A DNA stretch of 64,000 nt. Source: Doris montereyensis. Lineage: Eukaryota; Mollusca; Gastropoda; Nudibranchia; Dorididae. Position 1 is the first letter of the stretch, and each line of letters starts with the position of its first letter. Positions 36,347 to 52,277 of the stretch are shown here, piece by piece. The position numbers and the translations under genes are program-made. Below the pieces are notes generated by a model. The model was given only the letters and a program-made list of their open reading frames with translations. It ran no database searches and was not told where the DNA came from. The stretch is from assembly GCA_037039925.1 (NCBI GenBank), contig JAXRKP010000209.1:293501-357500 (forward strand). The letters run 5' to 3'.

Positions 36347-38049
36347 ATGACAACTAAAGTAAAACCTTTGCCTCTGTCCTTACCGCAACAGCGCAAACCG
36401 CTGGTCGGAAATACAATGTATAATACGATGGAAGGAAGTCACTCGCATCATCTACCACCATTAGCCACCAGTCAAACTGTGGGAGGAGGGGGAAGCAGTG
36501 GTCATGGTGTGAGGGTACAGCAATTGTTTGAGGAACATAAACATCATTCTGAGAAAAGAGAAGTTATTCAAAATGGCGGCGGTCATGATGATCAATCTCA
36601 GACTCCTCAAGCTATTGCTCGTCCCAGTTCAAGTGCTGGAAGTGGGGAAGTAAAGGATCAGGAGTTAGAAGGGCAAACAGAATGAATCCAGAATTAGCTA
36701 TGAAACAATATATGCATAAGCTCAGTTCATACGAACACCACGAAATATTCAGCTATCCTGATGTTTTCTTTGTTGGTCAAAATGCAAAGAAGAAGCAAGG
36801 GGTTATTGGTGGCTCAAACAACAATGGTTATGATGATGAAAATGGATCATACATGCATGTACCCCATGACCATATTTCATATCGCTTTGAGGTTCTCAAA
36901 GTCATTGGAAAGGGAAGTTTTGGGCAGGTAGTGAAAGCTTATGACCACAAAACTCAGATTCACGTTGCTTTAAAAATGGTTCGAAATGAGAAGCGCTTTC
37001 ACAGACAAGCTCAAGAGGAGATTCGCATTTTGGAGCATTTGAAAAAGCAAGACAAGGACAATAATATGAATATTGTGCATATGTATGAAAATTTTTCTTT
37101 TAGAAACCACATCTGTATTACTTTTGAATTGCTAAGCATGAACTTGTACGAATTAATAAAGAAAAACAAATTCCAAGGTTTCAGTTTACAACTGGTTCGA
37201 AAGTTTGCTCACTCCATCTTGCAGTGCCTGGATGCCCTGTACAAAAATCGAATTATACATTGTGATCTCAAACCAGAAAATATATTACTGAAACAACAAG
37301 GGCGCAGTGGGATAAAAGTGATTGATTTTGGCTCCAGCTGCTATGAACATCAGCGGATTTACACTTACATCCAATCACGTTTTTATCGCGCACCAGAGGT
37401 AATTGTGGGGGCTAAGTATGGCATGCCCATAGACATGTGGAGTCTTGGCTGTATCTTAGCTGAACTACTAACTGGTTATCCACTATTTCCTGGTGAAGAT
37501 GAAGGAGACCAGCTGGCATGCATCATCGAACTTCTAGGTATGCCTCCTCAAAAGCTTCTAGACCAGGCCAAACGTGCTCGGAATTTCATTTCATCTAAGG
37601 GATATCCTCGATATTGCACCGTGACCACTTTACCAGACGGGAGTACAGTTTTACAAGGTGGTCGTTCACGACGAGGGAAAACTCGCGGACCTCCTGGAAG
37701 TAAGGATTTAACAACAGCACTCAAAGGTTGTGATGATCCTATGTTCTTGGATTTCATGCGGAGGGCATTAGACTGGGATCCTCAGCAACGCCTCACACCA
37801 ACGCAGGCTCTTAGGCATGCTTGGTTACGGCGGCGTCTGCCTAGGCCGCCTGCCTTTAATAGTGAGGTCAAATCTGAATCTGCTCTCAGGAGAAATTCAT
37901 CAGGTAACCGTAGTTCAGGTATGCCAAAGCTAACAAATGGGACCATTACAACAGCAAGTGGAAAGACCAGACAGTTAGCAATTCAAGATGACCTGGCATC
38001 TGGTCTCAACACTCGTACTAAACTTCCTCAGATCGGATCTACAATGTAG
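36347..38049 (+). CDS. DYRK2: Dual-specificity tyrosine-regulated kinase 2, with one frameshift
   Basis: Class II DYRKs autophosphorylate a tyrosine during synthesis and then phosphorylate Ser/Thr substrates. They also scaffold the EDVP E3 ligase and act in stress, cell-cycle and Hedgehog control. Frame one runs from the ATG at 36,347 to 36,685 and contains [13 protein letters not shown], matching the DYRK2 N terminus. Frame two, 36,682-38,049, contains the rest. Counting from its Met: the DH-box segment is [20 protein letters not shown] (1-20) and the kinase domain spans about 69-382. The glycine loop is GKGSFGQVV (77-84), the catalytic Lys is in VALK (98), HCDLKPEN holds the catalytic Asp (195), DFG is 215-217, and the autophosphorylation motif is YTY (227-229). 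The two frames overlap as ATGA and one missing base between about 36,560 and 36,680 joins them, giving about 567 residues (human long form 601). There is no intron in the coding part, as in the main coding exon of vertebrate DYRK2. The C-terminal tail is divergent. Confidence 0.92.
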
Positions 38050-41000
38050 AGTTTATTTACTTTAATGATACATTTTGTTTGTTTTTTTCCCCAGACCTGT
38101 GAGATTTCTTGCTCACCTTCTCCATTTTGCTTTCATAGTCTCAAAATTATATTTTTGAGGAGTCTCTTTGACTGATATATATGTGTCCATTTAGTTCAAT
38201 CTTACTATTATTTGCTTCTTTTCACTTGATGCTCAGCTGATCATTTTCACCTTATCTTTGTCCTTTAAAGTTGTCCTCTTGATTTGAAAAGAAACAAATT
38301 TGAGTTTTATTTTTTCGATTATTTTTCCGTTTTCTCCGTATCATGTAAAGTGTGGGTTTTTAAAAATTCTTTACTTATACACACATAAACACTTTGATTT
38401 CTCATAGCACAAAATACCTGTTAGTGTTATTAATTTGATGAGCTTTTAAATTCTCAAATACACATATACTTGTAAACATGCTGTATTTAAACTTTTTTTT
38501 TTTTTACTGCGCTGTATTATTAATTGTAGGCATGATCAGTCCCCAATTTTTTAAATACCATTGGAGCATTTAAATGAAAATGTTGGGGTCCCCCCCCCCA
38601 TACACCTCCCCACATTTTATATTTTTTATAACTAATGTGAGTGAATTCCAAATTTTTATCAGTTTTACACTTATATTATGTAATTTTAGTCATGCTTTTA
38701 TATCATAAAGAATCAAAACGCTCCTCAGAAAAATTCTTTGTGATGTTCTTCTTTTCCTTCCCTTTTTCTTTATATATAAAATGTTTATTTTGTTTGTGTC
38801 GCCCATTGAGTTGAGTGTTTCATTTTGTTAAAATGTAATGTATATTTTCATGTACCGGTACTTACAAAATTGTACTGTTGTCCCCATTATTACTTCCCAA
38901 AGCATAATGTCTTGTTTCTGCTTAGAAGTTGATTTTTAAATTTCTGACAAAGAGAATGGCATAATTTTTTTTTATGACTTTGTAATGCCTCATATATTTT
39001 GGTACAGAGACTTTGATTTTTTATTGACGCTCATCAGAACTATGGAATGAGTAAATAATGTTCTCAACTTTCATTTGTGCTGTAAGAGATCGCCATAATA
39101 AAAGTTTGTTTAGTTTTTTTTTTAAAGGAAGAATGGGAAAAGAAAGCAAAATCTATAAATTGTCTGAATCTGAATGGAGGTCTCACCAGAGAAAGAAAAC
39201 TATGCTTAGTAAAACATACTTTTTGTGTAATGATTTAAAACAGTAAATAATAATAAAAAATTAATGAAAGCAATAGCCTCTTAATACTTCTTACACATCC
39301 ATTTATATCGTATATTTATGATATATTATTAAAGCAAGTAATTTTACGTTGTTTCACATGCCATTCCAATGCCTAATGCCTTGGTCTTGTTTTAAAGTTT
39401 TTATCTTTTTGAAAATTTATTTTTATATATATAGAAGATTCGATCTGTATCGAGGTACCACACTTCTTTTCCAGTTTCTAGAATTTTTCTTCCTTTTACT
39501 TTGATTGTTGTTTTTTTTTTTTAAAGACAGGAATTTGAGTTTGTTTTGTTGTCTGCAGATATTATCATTTATAAAAGAGTTGAATTACTTCATTTATTTT
39601 TGGCATTGTTTTTGAGCTGAGGCAGGGATGGTCATAACATTTTTAATTAAATCGTAAAAAAACTTAGTGGCAGCTGAAGTTTTGCCAAAATGTTTCTAAA
39701 AACTAACACAAATTGAAGAGACATTGTCTTACCCAATGTAATTAATAGGGCTCACCCGATCGCCAAAGGTGGATTAAGCAGCAGGATCCACAACTGACCC
39801 CAAAGCTAGCTGAGGCCATAAGCGTCTTTGTCGCCATTCGGAGTTCGGAACGACCCATGTTCCATTAGAAAGCAGAAGAGACACTTTCCCTTTACATCCA
39901 TCAACTGAGAGAAAAGTGATTGCCTTCATTTAAAGTGTGTCGTTAGAAGTCTTTTCTTTCTTTTATCCAGGGTTTGTGGTAGAAAGTAAAATATATGTGC
40001 TCCATTTTCTGTTTGAATGTAGGCAGAAATATACCTCTGCTACTGCCATCCCTGTTAAGCCTTTGTTGTGATCCATTAGTTGATACTTTTAATTTAGTCA
40101 TTGTACCTGTCTTTGTGATATATTATTGAAATTTAGTTTACATTATATATTCTGATTTTTTTGCCAGTGAGTCATTTATATATTTTGTTGATATTATTAT
40201 GATTTTGTTTTTCTAAGAATATTTTTTCTCAATATAATAGTATGTATTTAAAATTAAAAAAAACGCCTTGTGTTTTCCACAGTAGATCCTGCCTGATTTC
40301 CCAATTTTTTAATATTATAAACACACAATTTAATAACCCTTTTAAGATTTCTAGCTCATAAAAATTGTCAGTTAATTTTAGCATAGTATACAATTTAAGT
40401 GCAATAACTTAAATTTTTGTTTGGGTTTTTTTTTGCCTTACATTTTACCTTTTTTTTCCTCATAAATTTTGATCAATATCTGATGTTTGAAAGAAACCAT
40501 ACTGAAGGTTCTATTTTATAGCAGTTTAGGATATAAGATATTTCATTTGTAGGAAATGTAGATCATTAAAATTTGGGGCTTGGCATAGTGCCACAGCTTT
40601 CATCAAGTGTGATGCTGCTTTCACAGAGAAAATTTGTTGTTACAAAAACAATATAACCTGTAGCTTTGCATGAGCATATTAGTGATGTGTGTAAACTCAA
40701 TTTCAAACGTGGTCAACTATGAAAATAACCTTTTGTGTAAATATTGTTATTCTTTATCTGATTGCCTTTATATGATATTGTTCTATTTTTTGTATATATA
40801 TATATTTATAATATAATATATATATATGTGTGTTGCCAGTTAGAAACTTTTTATATGACACCGTCATAAAAATTCCGTACGAATTCCAACGGTTTAAAAC
40901 TGTTCAGGCGTTCTTTGAAACATTAATGGGATCAAGTGCTCGAGTGCTTTCTCCATACTTTTAATTTTTTGTCTATACTCCATTTTAGAGTCACACAGAA

Positions 41001-44000
41001 GAACCGATTTTTTTCCTTAATTACTAACTTAATGGATTTTGCTGGTTGTTGCTAGGGATACAAAGGCTTTCGTTTGATTGAGATTTTAGTTTGTTTCATT
41101 TGAAGCTCTAGGTAGACTGTTTGAAACAAGTTTTATCGAGATGGAGGGAAAGAAGAGTCTAGCTGCAAATTATTTGATCTTTAAAAAAACTTTTTTTCTC
41201 ATCCCTTCAATTTCTTTGTTTCACTGCATCATTCCTAGTTGTAGAGATTAATATGTATTTTGTTTTATTGCAGCTTCTTTTTGTGTTTTGAATAACAACA
41301 AATTTTTACTTTGTTAAATTACGTTAAATCACAAATGTTACTTGATTATTTGATTGAAATCCAACTATAGCTTAAATTTACAGAGGAATCAATTTGTGTA
41401 GAGGAAGAGTATCAGATAATTGTTTTTTAATTGAATATCCAGCATTAGGACAGTAAACCTAAGATACAAAGAGAGTGTATATATATAATATAGTGTTTCC
41501 TCTGAAGATGGCTTTCTAAAGGGAGGCATTATTATGTATTAGATATTATTAGTGTCTATATTTTGATTCGTCCAAGTCAAAGTAATATTATTGTACATTT
41601 GTGTAAAGAATCTTTCCAGTTTGATCTCGACATGTCAGTTTCAAGAGGACTTTCTTAAAAGATTTTTTTTCCAGATGAGAACTAAAGCTACACTTTACTT
41701 TATGACCTGGAACAGTAAAAGTATTTATTATATTTAAAGGTAAATTAAAAGGCATCATTGTGACTTGTGCTGCATTGCTAACAAGTGTAATTTTCCATTC
41801 TAGTGTGGTAATGATTTATTATACTTGTTATAAAATATGTAAGAGACTGAAAATCAAAATACTGCAGTGATTATATCGAGTCATATTTAACAAAGTAAAA
41901 GCTAAGAAAGATGAAATGTAATTGTATCGTATGCTTTGTCAATAGTTTCTCAAAAGAATTTCATCATCAAGAAAACTTGAATCAAACGCTTTCCTGAACT
42001 CCATTTTCAAAATCTCATCTTGTAAGTAGCCTGTTTCCTGAGATCAGATCAAATTGTCCTTCTTCATTCACCACTTCCTTTTCTACTTCCCTTTCACCTT
42101 CACCTCTTCTCACCCGAGTCCATTTTTCATTTGTCTCTTCACTTCATATTATTCTACACCCACTTCCTCCTCCTCAACTCAGTGCTAGAGATGCCGTCCA
42201 TCCATTTCCCTTCCCCATGCCCACACTGAGCGTTGTTGTGATAGCTGTGGTACCCACAGCCGCCTTTCAAGGCCACTTTGATGCCAATGACAATTATGAC
42301 AATAATAAATATTGTGTGTAAATATATTAATATCCTGTAATGAACCTCAGTCTCTGAATTCCTTTGTGTACAGAATATTCTAATTCTTCATCATGAATCA
42401 TCATTTGATCGTCAATATAATGTAATGATTGCAATGTGTGTCTGTGTCAAAGCAGCCATGTTACACAATGATCAATAATAATATGAATACAATAATGAGT
42501 CTCTATTTTTGTACTTTTCTTTTTCATCGCCATGTATCCTTTGTACTGATGCACATGGATGTATCCGTATTCACTGCTTTTTTTACTGTCTTAATTTTCT
42601 CACCTTTTACCTTTAACTTTGAAAATCTGTAGAAATTTCTGATTTGTGGAGTGTCCTTACACGTACTTGCTCTATTGCCATCTGATTTGTCTTTCAGGGC
42701 AAGACATGATACTTTGCCATTTTTTGGTTCTTTATTTCTCTCTTTTGAAGATTCACTTGGGGATAAAAGGGACCCAACTTCAGTATTAGATGTGCTATTC
42801 CATCAAGACAATTAAAAAGAAATGTTTCACTATTATTATCGTTGAAGAAGAGTAGAAAAAGAAAACACTCAACAAACTTATCTTCAGTAGCCATAAAGTA
42901 ATCACTGAACAAAAAGCGCTCTGTATACATTTGTTGTACATTTGTATAAAGCCCCAAAGAGCCTCTCCATTTCTTCGTGCACAGCAAAAGCTGTCTATAT
43001 AATAGCCTCACATCTCTGTGACAAGCAATGCACTGTCTTGTAATATAGACATGTGTTCAGTCGAAACTCTGCCGCATCAACACAATTAAACCTCCGAGTT
43101 TGGAAAGGAGACAATCTCTCTATATTATCACTTCAAACCCTCTCCCCATCTCCCAGGCTGTGTTTCTATGTGTGCATTAATGTTCATATGCCTTCCAGTG
43201 ATTCACAATTTTCACATTCACCATTTTATTCCCTTATAAATCTTAATTTATTGAACAAAGAATATCAAGTGTTTTTTGCTATGATAACTTTTAAAATAAA
43301 TTTGTTGAATGGAAGATGAATACAATGCATTGTTCCCTGTTTTTTTTATGCAAAGCCTATTTTGGAAAATTACTAACATGAAGAAGGAAAGGAAGACAAA
43401 AGAGTGGGACTAAAACAATAACATTGACAATAAAGTGAATTCAAAAATAAGTTATAGTTTTTTTTTTTTCACACACGTGTGAAAACATTTTCTTTCTTCA
43501 AATTTCACCGTGAAATACTTCTTTCCCTGTAACCTCTTACACCATTTTCCTGATTTGTTCCTGTTAAGAGAGATTGGAGACCTGAACGATTTTTGTTTAC
43601 ATGACTCTAATTCCAAACATGTAATGAATTGTTCTGTAAGTAAAGAATTTGTAGAAAGTGAGACCTAACGCATGGAAATGGGGGAGTGAGATCTATAGCT
43701 ATACTGAGACATAGAACATAGCAATACATGTGTGACAATCTTTCATATAAAAAGCCTATTCACTTTGTTTTACAATGTTTTGCCACACCGTGTTGGATAT
43801 TTGTTACAATGTAATTATTACTACATTTATATACATACATAATTTATGATTGTATACGCTCAGTGCATAAATTTTGTTGTAAGTTTATTTTTAAAACCCT
43901 ATATGGTTTCCATCCATTTGCCATTCCGTTTACCTTGTGCACCATTACTATAAATTATAAAATTAAAATAGATAGAATAGCTTGTTTCTTGTCCACAATG

Positions 44001-44815
44001 CAAGTGTTGTGAGTCAAAAACGTTGAGCCAAGTCTGCTGGTTATGTAACTTTCTCATATATTAGTGAATTGCTTTTTTATATAAAGTTTTGGCTGTCCCT
44101 AAATTATGGCTCTTTTAATAATATTTATATAACTCATTTGAGAGAAAACAATCTTGGTGGTAGTTGTAGTTGGCATATAATTAAAAAAAACCTTTTGGGA
44201 ATGAATCTCTTGTTCTAGGTTAATTGTAAAGTTGCAGTTTCCCAATATCATGAAAATTAGTTGTGAGTTTGGGAGAACAGATGATTTATTAGCTTTATGA
44301 ATGATATTGTGGTACCGTTTCTTTGTTAGAAATAGTGGTAGGTTGAAGATGAAAAGATGACAGTGTCAAATATATCACCAAATACAGTTCTTGTTTTTTA
44401 TTTAATATTATGCTACGCTGGACAAGCAACAGGTAAAATATGTTTTTAAAAATGATATGATTACTTTTGAAGTGTTTTTAAAAGAGACTGCCATTTCTTC
44501 TGTTTCTTTACTAGTGGCAGGGGGTCCGCTAAGGCCCATGACAATTTGACTGGAAATGAAATAAAAACAAATTGAATCAAATTGCACCTGTTTTGTTTTT
44601 TTAACTTTGCATTATGATAATCTAGGTAGCCAATAGTGTAGCCATCAAATTCAAATCTCTTATAGTCTATAGTAATCTTTAAATCATAGTCATACATTAA
44701 GGAGGCAAAGTATAGGTCAGAAAATCAAAACAAGAGGTGCTTTGCAATCTTCTTGCTAGAAAATAATAACAATACAACAACTGTGGTGAACTCCCAACGA
44801 TCTCAAATGATGGGC
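38050..44815 (+). other. AT-rich 3' flank of DYRK2, probably including a long 3' UTR
   Basis: No coding exon recognised. The sequence is T- and A-rich with many ATTTA-like words and several AATAAA-like signals (for example near 39,250, 42,303 and 43,428), so the true transcript end cannot be chosen. There is a C-run at 38,591-38,599, a TA-rich tract at 40,796-40,828 and a pyrimidine-rich patch at 42,060-42,200. Short ORFs here have no recognisable similarity. Confidence 0.45.
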
Positions 44816-44853
44816 ATATATATATATATATGTGTGTGTGTTTGTGTGTGTGT

Positions 44854-44890
<37 letters not shown>

Positions 44891-44891
44891 T
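44816..44891. repeat. TA/TG compound microsatellite
   Basis: (TA)n, then (TG)n with one TTTG interruption, then (TA)n and TAAATATAT. A simple dinucleotide repeat with no coding content. Confidence 0.9.
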
Positions 44892-45593
44892 ATCCTTTAT
44901 CCTTTGTCCTAGCATGAGTAGAAGTATCTAGTGTAGCAAGTTTAAATATAAATAACCGTGTCATTCTATGAAAGGAAAATTGTACACATTCACATATAAT
45001 TATAATACTTGTATTAAATTAATATAACCCTGGGAAACAAGGTACAACAACAAAAAAAACAATAGCAAAGAAAATAGCAAAACAAAACAAACCACTACCC
45101 ACAACCACCATAAATCTTTTGCTGTTACAATGTAGTGTATTACCCGGTACACTCAGTTACTGGAATTAGTGTCATAGTAGAATAGTGTGAGTGTGATGCA
45201 TCGACTTTTGGAGCACCCAATTTCTTGTGTAATCTAATCAAGGAAAACAATTATATTTATTACCTTCTTTAGTTTGCTTCCCTCCAAAAATACACAACAA
45301 AGCTGCTGTTGTCTTGCACTTGCATTGTTTTTGTTTGTCTTTTGAAATTCGATTTAATTGCTAATGCTACTTTAACTTACCCTTTTGTGTTGTGTAACAT
45401 TCGTGTAACATTTGTGTTCGATTAAGTTGTTGGAATGAATGGAATGGAATGCTCACAGAAATGTCAAATGAGCGGAATTAAAATGTCTAGTAGAATGAAC
45501 TGAGGAGAACATAAGTATAATATGCCTGTACGTATTATATTTATATACATATATGTAGTTGTTTGCGCGAGTTTGTTTGCGATTGAGCTGAGA

Positions 45594-45787
<194 letters not shown>

Positions 45788-45789
45788 TT

Positions 45790-48320
45790 GTAACTAAGTG
45801 TAAAAAATGACAATTTTCACAAGGTGGTAAAATTAAAATCATTAAGTCCTAAGCTGAAGACATGTTACTACTAATGTTATTGCTTCATCAGTTATTATAG
45901 ATATAATAAGTACACATGTATTATATTATATCATAATACTAAACTTATAATTACAACATAAACAATGTCAAACGAACTTTAGCCTACATTCCTCTGGCGC
46001 ATATTGAATTGGGTATTGACTTACCTAACTAAATCATTACTGTCATTAATTTTGATACTGGTGTACTTTCGTAGAGATAATTCTACTGACGATAGGCAAA
46101 CGGGGTGCACAACTAGCTTACTTTGATCTCATATAGGCTTGTTTTGCCCTCAAGTGTGATTTGTACACATTCACTCCACATCCGATCTCTAGTTGTACAC
46201 GTGTAGTAGTACGGCAGTACTACTTACTAGCATGACTGTTTTGAATTTGTGGTGGTTGGCGGCCCCTGCTGATTATCATACTGATAGTAGCAGATAGTAT
46301 CTGATAGGTACTTCTCTTTATTTCATTCTTTATCTTTTATTCACTATGACATCACTACGTAGTATCGTAATATATAATATATGTATATATACAGCGTAGA
46401 TTGAAGCGAAACGAAAACCCGAAGCTCTCTTATTTATGTCAAATTGTGCATCATATCACATTTCATTCAACCTCTGGTCAGGTGACCTTGTTCTTGAACC
46501 AGGAATGATTGTAGTAAAATTTTAAAGGTGTAGTATGAAGTAAGGTAAGGGTAAGGGTCTTCCTCCCATCTCAAGTCTAGATTGTCTTACTTACTCTTTT
46601 TATACATGTTTTTCACTTGAGAGAGTTGTTTGTTTTTTTTTTTCTGTTTACAAGGCAGCCACAGACATTGTATTGTCACAACGTATGATTATTTTTTAAC
46701 TGAAGCCTTGAGTTAAGGATACACTATGTAGTAAAGTCAACTAATTTTAGTGGATACCTATACTATAGTATATGTCTTCAACGAGCTAATGATACACACA
46801 CACACCAATAATATGAACAGCGTATGTGTGTATATAGTTTGTCATAATCACATTATCAGTAATGTCAGGTTGTACAGCAGACAAACGAGTAATCTCCCTG
46901 ACTGAATCCGTCTGTCTCACTTTACCGCCTGGCGTATCGTTACTACGATGAACATGATATGATATCGATTTGCATATACATGTATATTTATATTGATTCA
47001 AAGTGGCTCTTTATCAAAGTGCACTCCATGTCACAAGTCTGCGGCTTTAAGAAGAGTTATTTCAAATAAAACACACGTTGTAAGAACAATCTTACTCCAG
47101 ATTTTATACATTTCAGATCTTGTTTCCTCCATTACACTAAATCACACATCCGATTGTGCTCTCTCTTGAGCCGATACGTGTGTTTTGATGTGGTCATAAT
47201 ATATATTTTTTTATTTGTCTTTCCTCGTATTGATCGAAATGTAATCGGCTCAAAATCAGGATAGTATTAGTAAGTAACAATGCCGGAGTTGATACATGTG
47301 TTGTTAGTGATATGATAATTTATTGTGCGGTGTTTCATATAGAAAACATGCTCACGTTGACCATACTTATTTTTTTACAGTGGCATTGTATTGAACATAC
47401 TGATACTCGACACATGTCATTTTATTACATTTATAGAGATGAAAATATAATGCTGGCGGTAGGGACATTATCGATCCACATCGTGTTACTCACTGTAGTG
47501 TCAGTCTCAGAGTTAAAGCCTGTTTACGCTACAGCAATCCGCCTTCACGCGCCGGGAACTCATCATTTCTATTATTATGGGTAATGTGAGTCACTGCGTG
47601 CGTGTCTAGGGTGATTCCATTGAACACCTTGTGTCAATAGTATCATCCGTTTGTTCTCGACACATGTAGTACGAGGAATAATAGTAATAAAAGGATAATG
47701 ATTGCAGTTTTTAGATTTGCTGTGTTCGCTGTTGCCAACCTGACTGAGGGTATTTGCTCTCTTCTAGGACTAAGAGTAAAACTATTATTAATAGTATTAA
47801 TAATCGTAAAAATTAAATAAGTAGACATTATACATTGGCATAAAACGGAAGTTGGAAGTGAAAGCCGATATTTGGTACATCGTACTTCCTCTTGTTCTCT
47901 AAGTTCTCTAAGTTGTAGGTTTTATCCTTCTCTTCATCATGTTATTATGTATTGATTGAAGGTAGGCAAGTTTTGACAGACGTAGAGAGACGTAGATCAC
48001 CTTCACAATCACATTTACAACCAGCCGAGATATTTGCCAAGAATCGTATCGGATAATATACCACAATCCTCTAATGTTTGACGTCAGTGGTGAGTGAATT
48101 TGAACTGTTCAGAGGGAAAACAGTTGTTTAGCACAAGCAACAATGTTATCATTCCAATCCTATAACATTATTACAGCACATTTTCTCTCACTAATTTACA
48201 ATTTAAACAATGTTTACCGGCAGTAAAATCTTTAACCTCATACCCCTTCCCCATCCCAGGTCTATATCGTCTTACTCTTTAATCTTATCGCGTATTGCAC
48301 ATGAGAAGGAAGAGTTTTGT
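45790..48320. other. No gene recognised
   Basis: AT-rich, apparently non-coding. Short ORFs (for example 47,312-47,584 and 46,786-47,001) have no recognisable similarity. Near 46,556-46,600 there is weak similarity to 48,250-48,290 (CATCTCAAGTCTA against CATCCCAGGTCTA, both followed by GTCTTACT). Confidence 0.4.
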
Positions 48321-48324
48321 CTTT

Positions 48325-48440
48325 ACTGGCGGTTTTGACGGTCGCTGTTGGTAGGTTTTTCTTCCTTCCTTTCTTTCCTTTACATGTATTCATATATTTA
48401 TCTTTCATTTTGCTGTTTAATTTCAAGTCCCATTGAGATA
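48325..48440 (+). repeat. Dispersed repeat, copy A
   Basis: About 110 bp with the order GGCGGTTTTGACGG, TTGGTAGGT, CTTCCTTCCTTTC, ATATTTATCTTTCATTTTGC. Diverged copies in the same order and strand occur at 51,930-52,040 and 55,635-55,745. No protein or known repeat family recognised. Confidence 0.45.
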
Positions 48441-48904
48441 ACGGCCTAAAGCAGAAAGGGGACATTCCAAGGAATCAATGAAAATGAAAATCTTTCTGTT
48501 CAATTTGGTATGCTTAGTACATTTGAAATTTCAATGGCCCTGTTGGCAATGGTTACGTAAGTTTTCACATGCCATAGGATAGGACATAGTCCATTATGCA
48601 ACAGGGTAGAGTCCAGATTTCGATCATGTGTTTCAGTTATAAAAGGACTTTTTTTCTTCGTAGCCCTAAAGGTAAACGGGCTGAATTCAGCTAAGTCATA
48701 TTCGTTTTATTATAATTGTTCTCTTCGAATTAGACTGAAATCCGGGAGATCGATTCACGTGTCCATGAATGAGAAGGAGGAAACTCGTTTTGTCTTTTTC
48801 AGGACTGAATATTTTTGTCCTCAAGGGAAGTGCGTCCTTCCCGCAATCTCAGAATCACCGACCGTGGGTGAGATGTCAAGCATTCCAAATTGAACCTGCC
48901 CCCC

Positions 48905-50890
<1,986 letters not shown>

Positions 50891-50893
50891 AAT

Positions 50894-51022
<129 letters not shown>

Positions 51023-51028
51023 CCCCTC

Positions 51029-51175
51029 TTTTTGATAGGCATTGATGACTGTGTCTATCCGGTGAGCTCATGAGGTGAGTGGTGTTCCCCCTCTGCTCTC
51101 TTTTGATAGGCATTGATCACTGTGTCTATAGAGTGGCTCATGGGTGAGTGGTGTTTTGGCTCTGCTCTGATTTGT
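51029..51175 (+). repeat. Two-copy tandem duplication of about 75 bp
   Basis: Two diverged units, each starting TTTTGATAGGCATTGAT, then ACTGTGTCTAT, GCTCATG, GTGAGTGGTGTT and ending CTCTGCTCT. The units start at about 51,029 and 51,102. Confidence 0.75.
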
Positions 51176-51189
51176 GTGAGTATGTGTGA

Positions 51190-51221
51190 GTGTGTGTGTG
51201 AGAGAGAGAGGAGAGAGAGAA

Positions 51222-51267
<46 letters not shown>

Positions 51268-51326
51268 CGACATAGAGAGAAATAGCGACATAGAGAAAAG
51301 TGTGTGTGTGTGTGTGTGTGTGTGTT
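51190..51326. repeat. GA and TG microsatellites
   Basis: An interrupted GA-rich run (about 51,198-51,270, with AAAGAG and GGAGAG interruptions), then GACATAGAGA repeats, then a (TG)n run at 51,300-51,326. Confidence 0.9.
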
Positions 51327-51929
51327 TGTACGTGCCTGCTTTGACACCACCGTTTCTGTAACTCTGTGACTGAATGGAAGGACGAGTTCAAGATGACTGT
51401 GAGGAGAAAATGAAAAATAGATGTACCCGTAAGACGTGCGTGCGGGATGCGTTTGGGGAAAGTGCTCCACCACTTTTGACCTTCTTCGCTATCCCACCAT
51501 GCAATTGCAACCTTTTGTACCCATCCCCACCACCAGCACCACCCTCCTTCCGCCCCTCCCCCAACCCTCCTCCTCCTCCTCCTTGATCTCGTCCATGATA
51601 CATGTATCTTCCAACAGCAGATCCTCCAGCCTCTTTTTTCTTTTGTGTGTCTGTCCTTCTGTCAGACACCATTTTTCTTCCCTTCTTAGTATTTTCTTGT
51701 GATTTTTTATCCTATTATTTTATTCTTCTTGTCTTGTTGACTCACCGACTCGATCATCGGGACTGTTTAAGTAGTCTGGTGTGGTTGCTTCTTATGCAAT
51801 GGTCTTTCTTCCTCTTCTCTTTCCTCTCCCGTCATACCTTTAAGCAGCCAAGCCATTGCTATCATTGGTACTGTACTGGTGCGGTATAATCTGTCCCATT
51901 GTTCATTGGTACTGTACTGGTAATGATAT

Positions 51930-52040
51930 AAATGGGCTGGCGGTTGACGGGTGCTGTGCTACTGGTAGGTCTTACTCCTTTCCTTTCCCTCTTTCACCTA
52001 TCATTTATCTTGCTATTTCCTCTTAATTCACAAGGAGATC
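51930..52040 (+). repeat. Dispersed repeat, copy B
   Basis: Diverged copy of the 48,325-48,440 repeat: GGCGGTTGACGG, CTACTGGTAGGT, CTTTCCTTTCCC, CATTTATCTTGCTATTTCC, then TCTTAATTCAC. Confidence 0.5.
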
Positions 52041-52277
52041 ACTGCATCCGGTGGACGGGTAAATTTCAATTAATCAATCAGACACCCTTGTTCATTGTCC
52101 AAATTATACATATAATAGATTATATTTATACTATTTTGCTTCGTACTAGCGAAAGGGTAATTTACAACGTCTATTTATAGTAATACATGTACCTGTCGTA
52201 TAAAACTTACTACCGCTACATGCAAGTTGTTTATTATAGCATTGACTCTTCATTGCTTTACAAATGTGTCATAAATT

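Noticed and set aside
36311..36685. Separate small gene upstream of the DYRK2 kinase frame
   Set aside because: Its sequence (VRVQQLFEE) matches the DYRK2 N terminus, and its first codon at 36,311 is TTG. It is the 5' part of DYRK2 cut off by one missing base, not a distinct gene, and the ATGA overlap is not evidence of translational coupling.
39740..39920. A possible structured element in the DYRK2 3' flank, higher in GC than its surroundings
   Set aside because: No inverted repeats, box motifs or second copy in the window; nothing beyond composition supports it.
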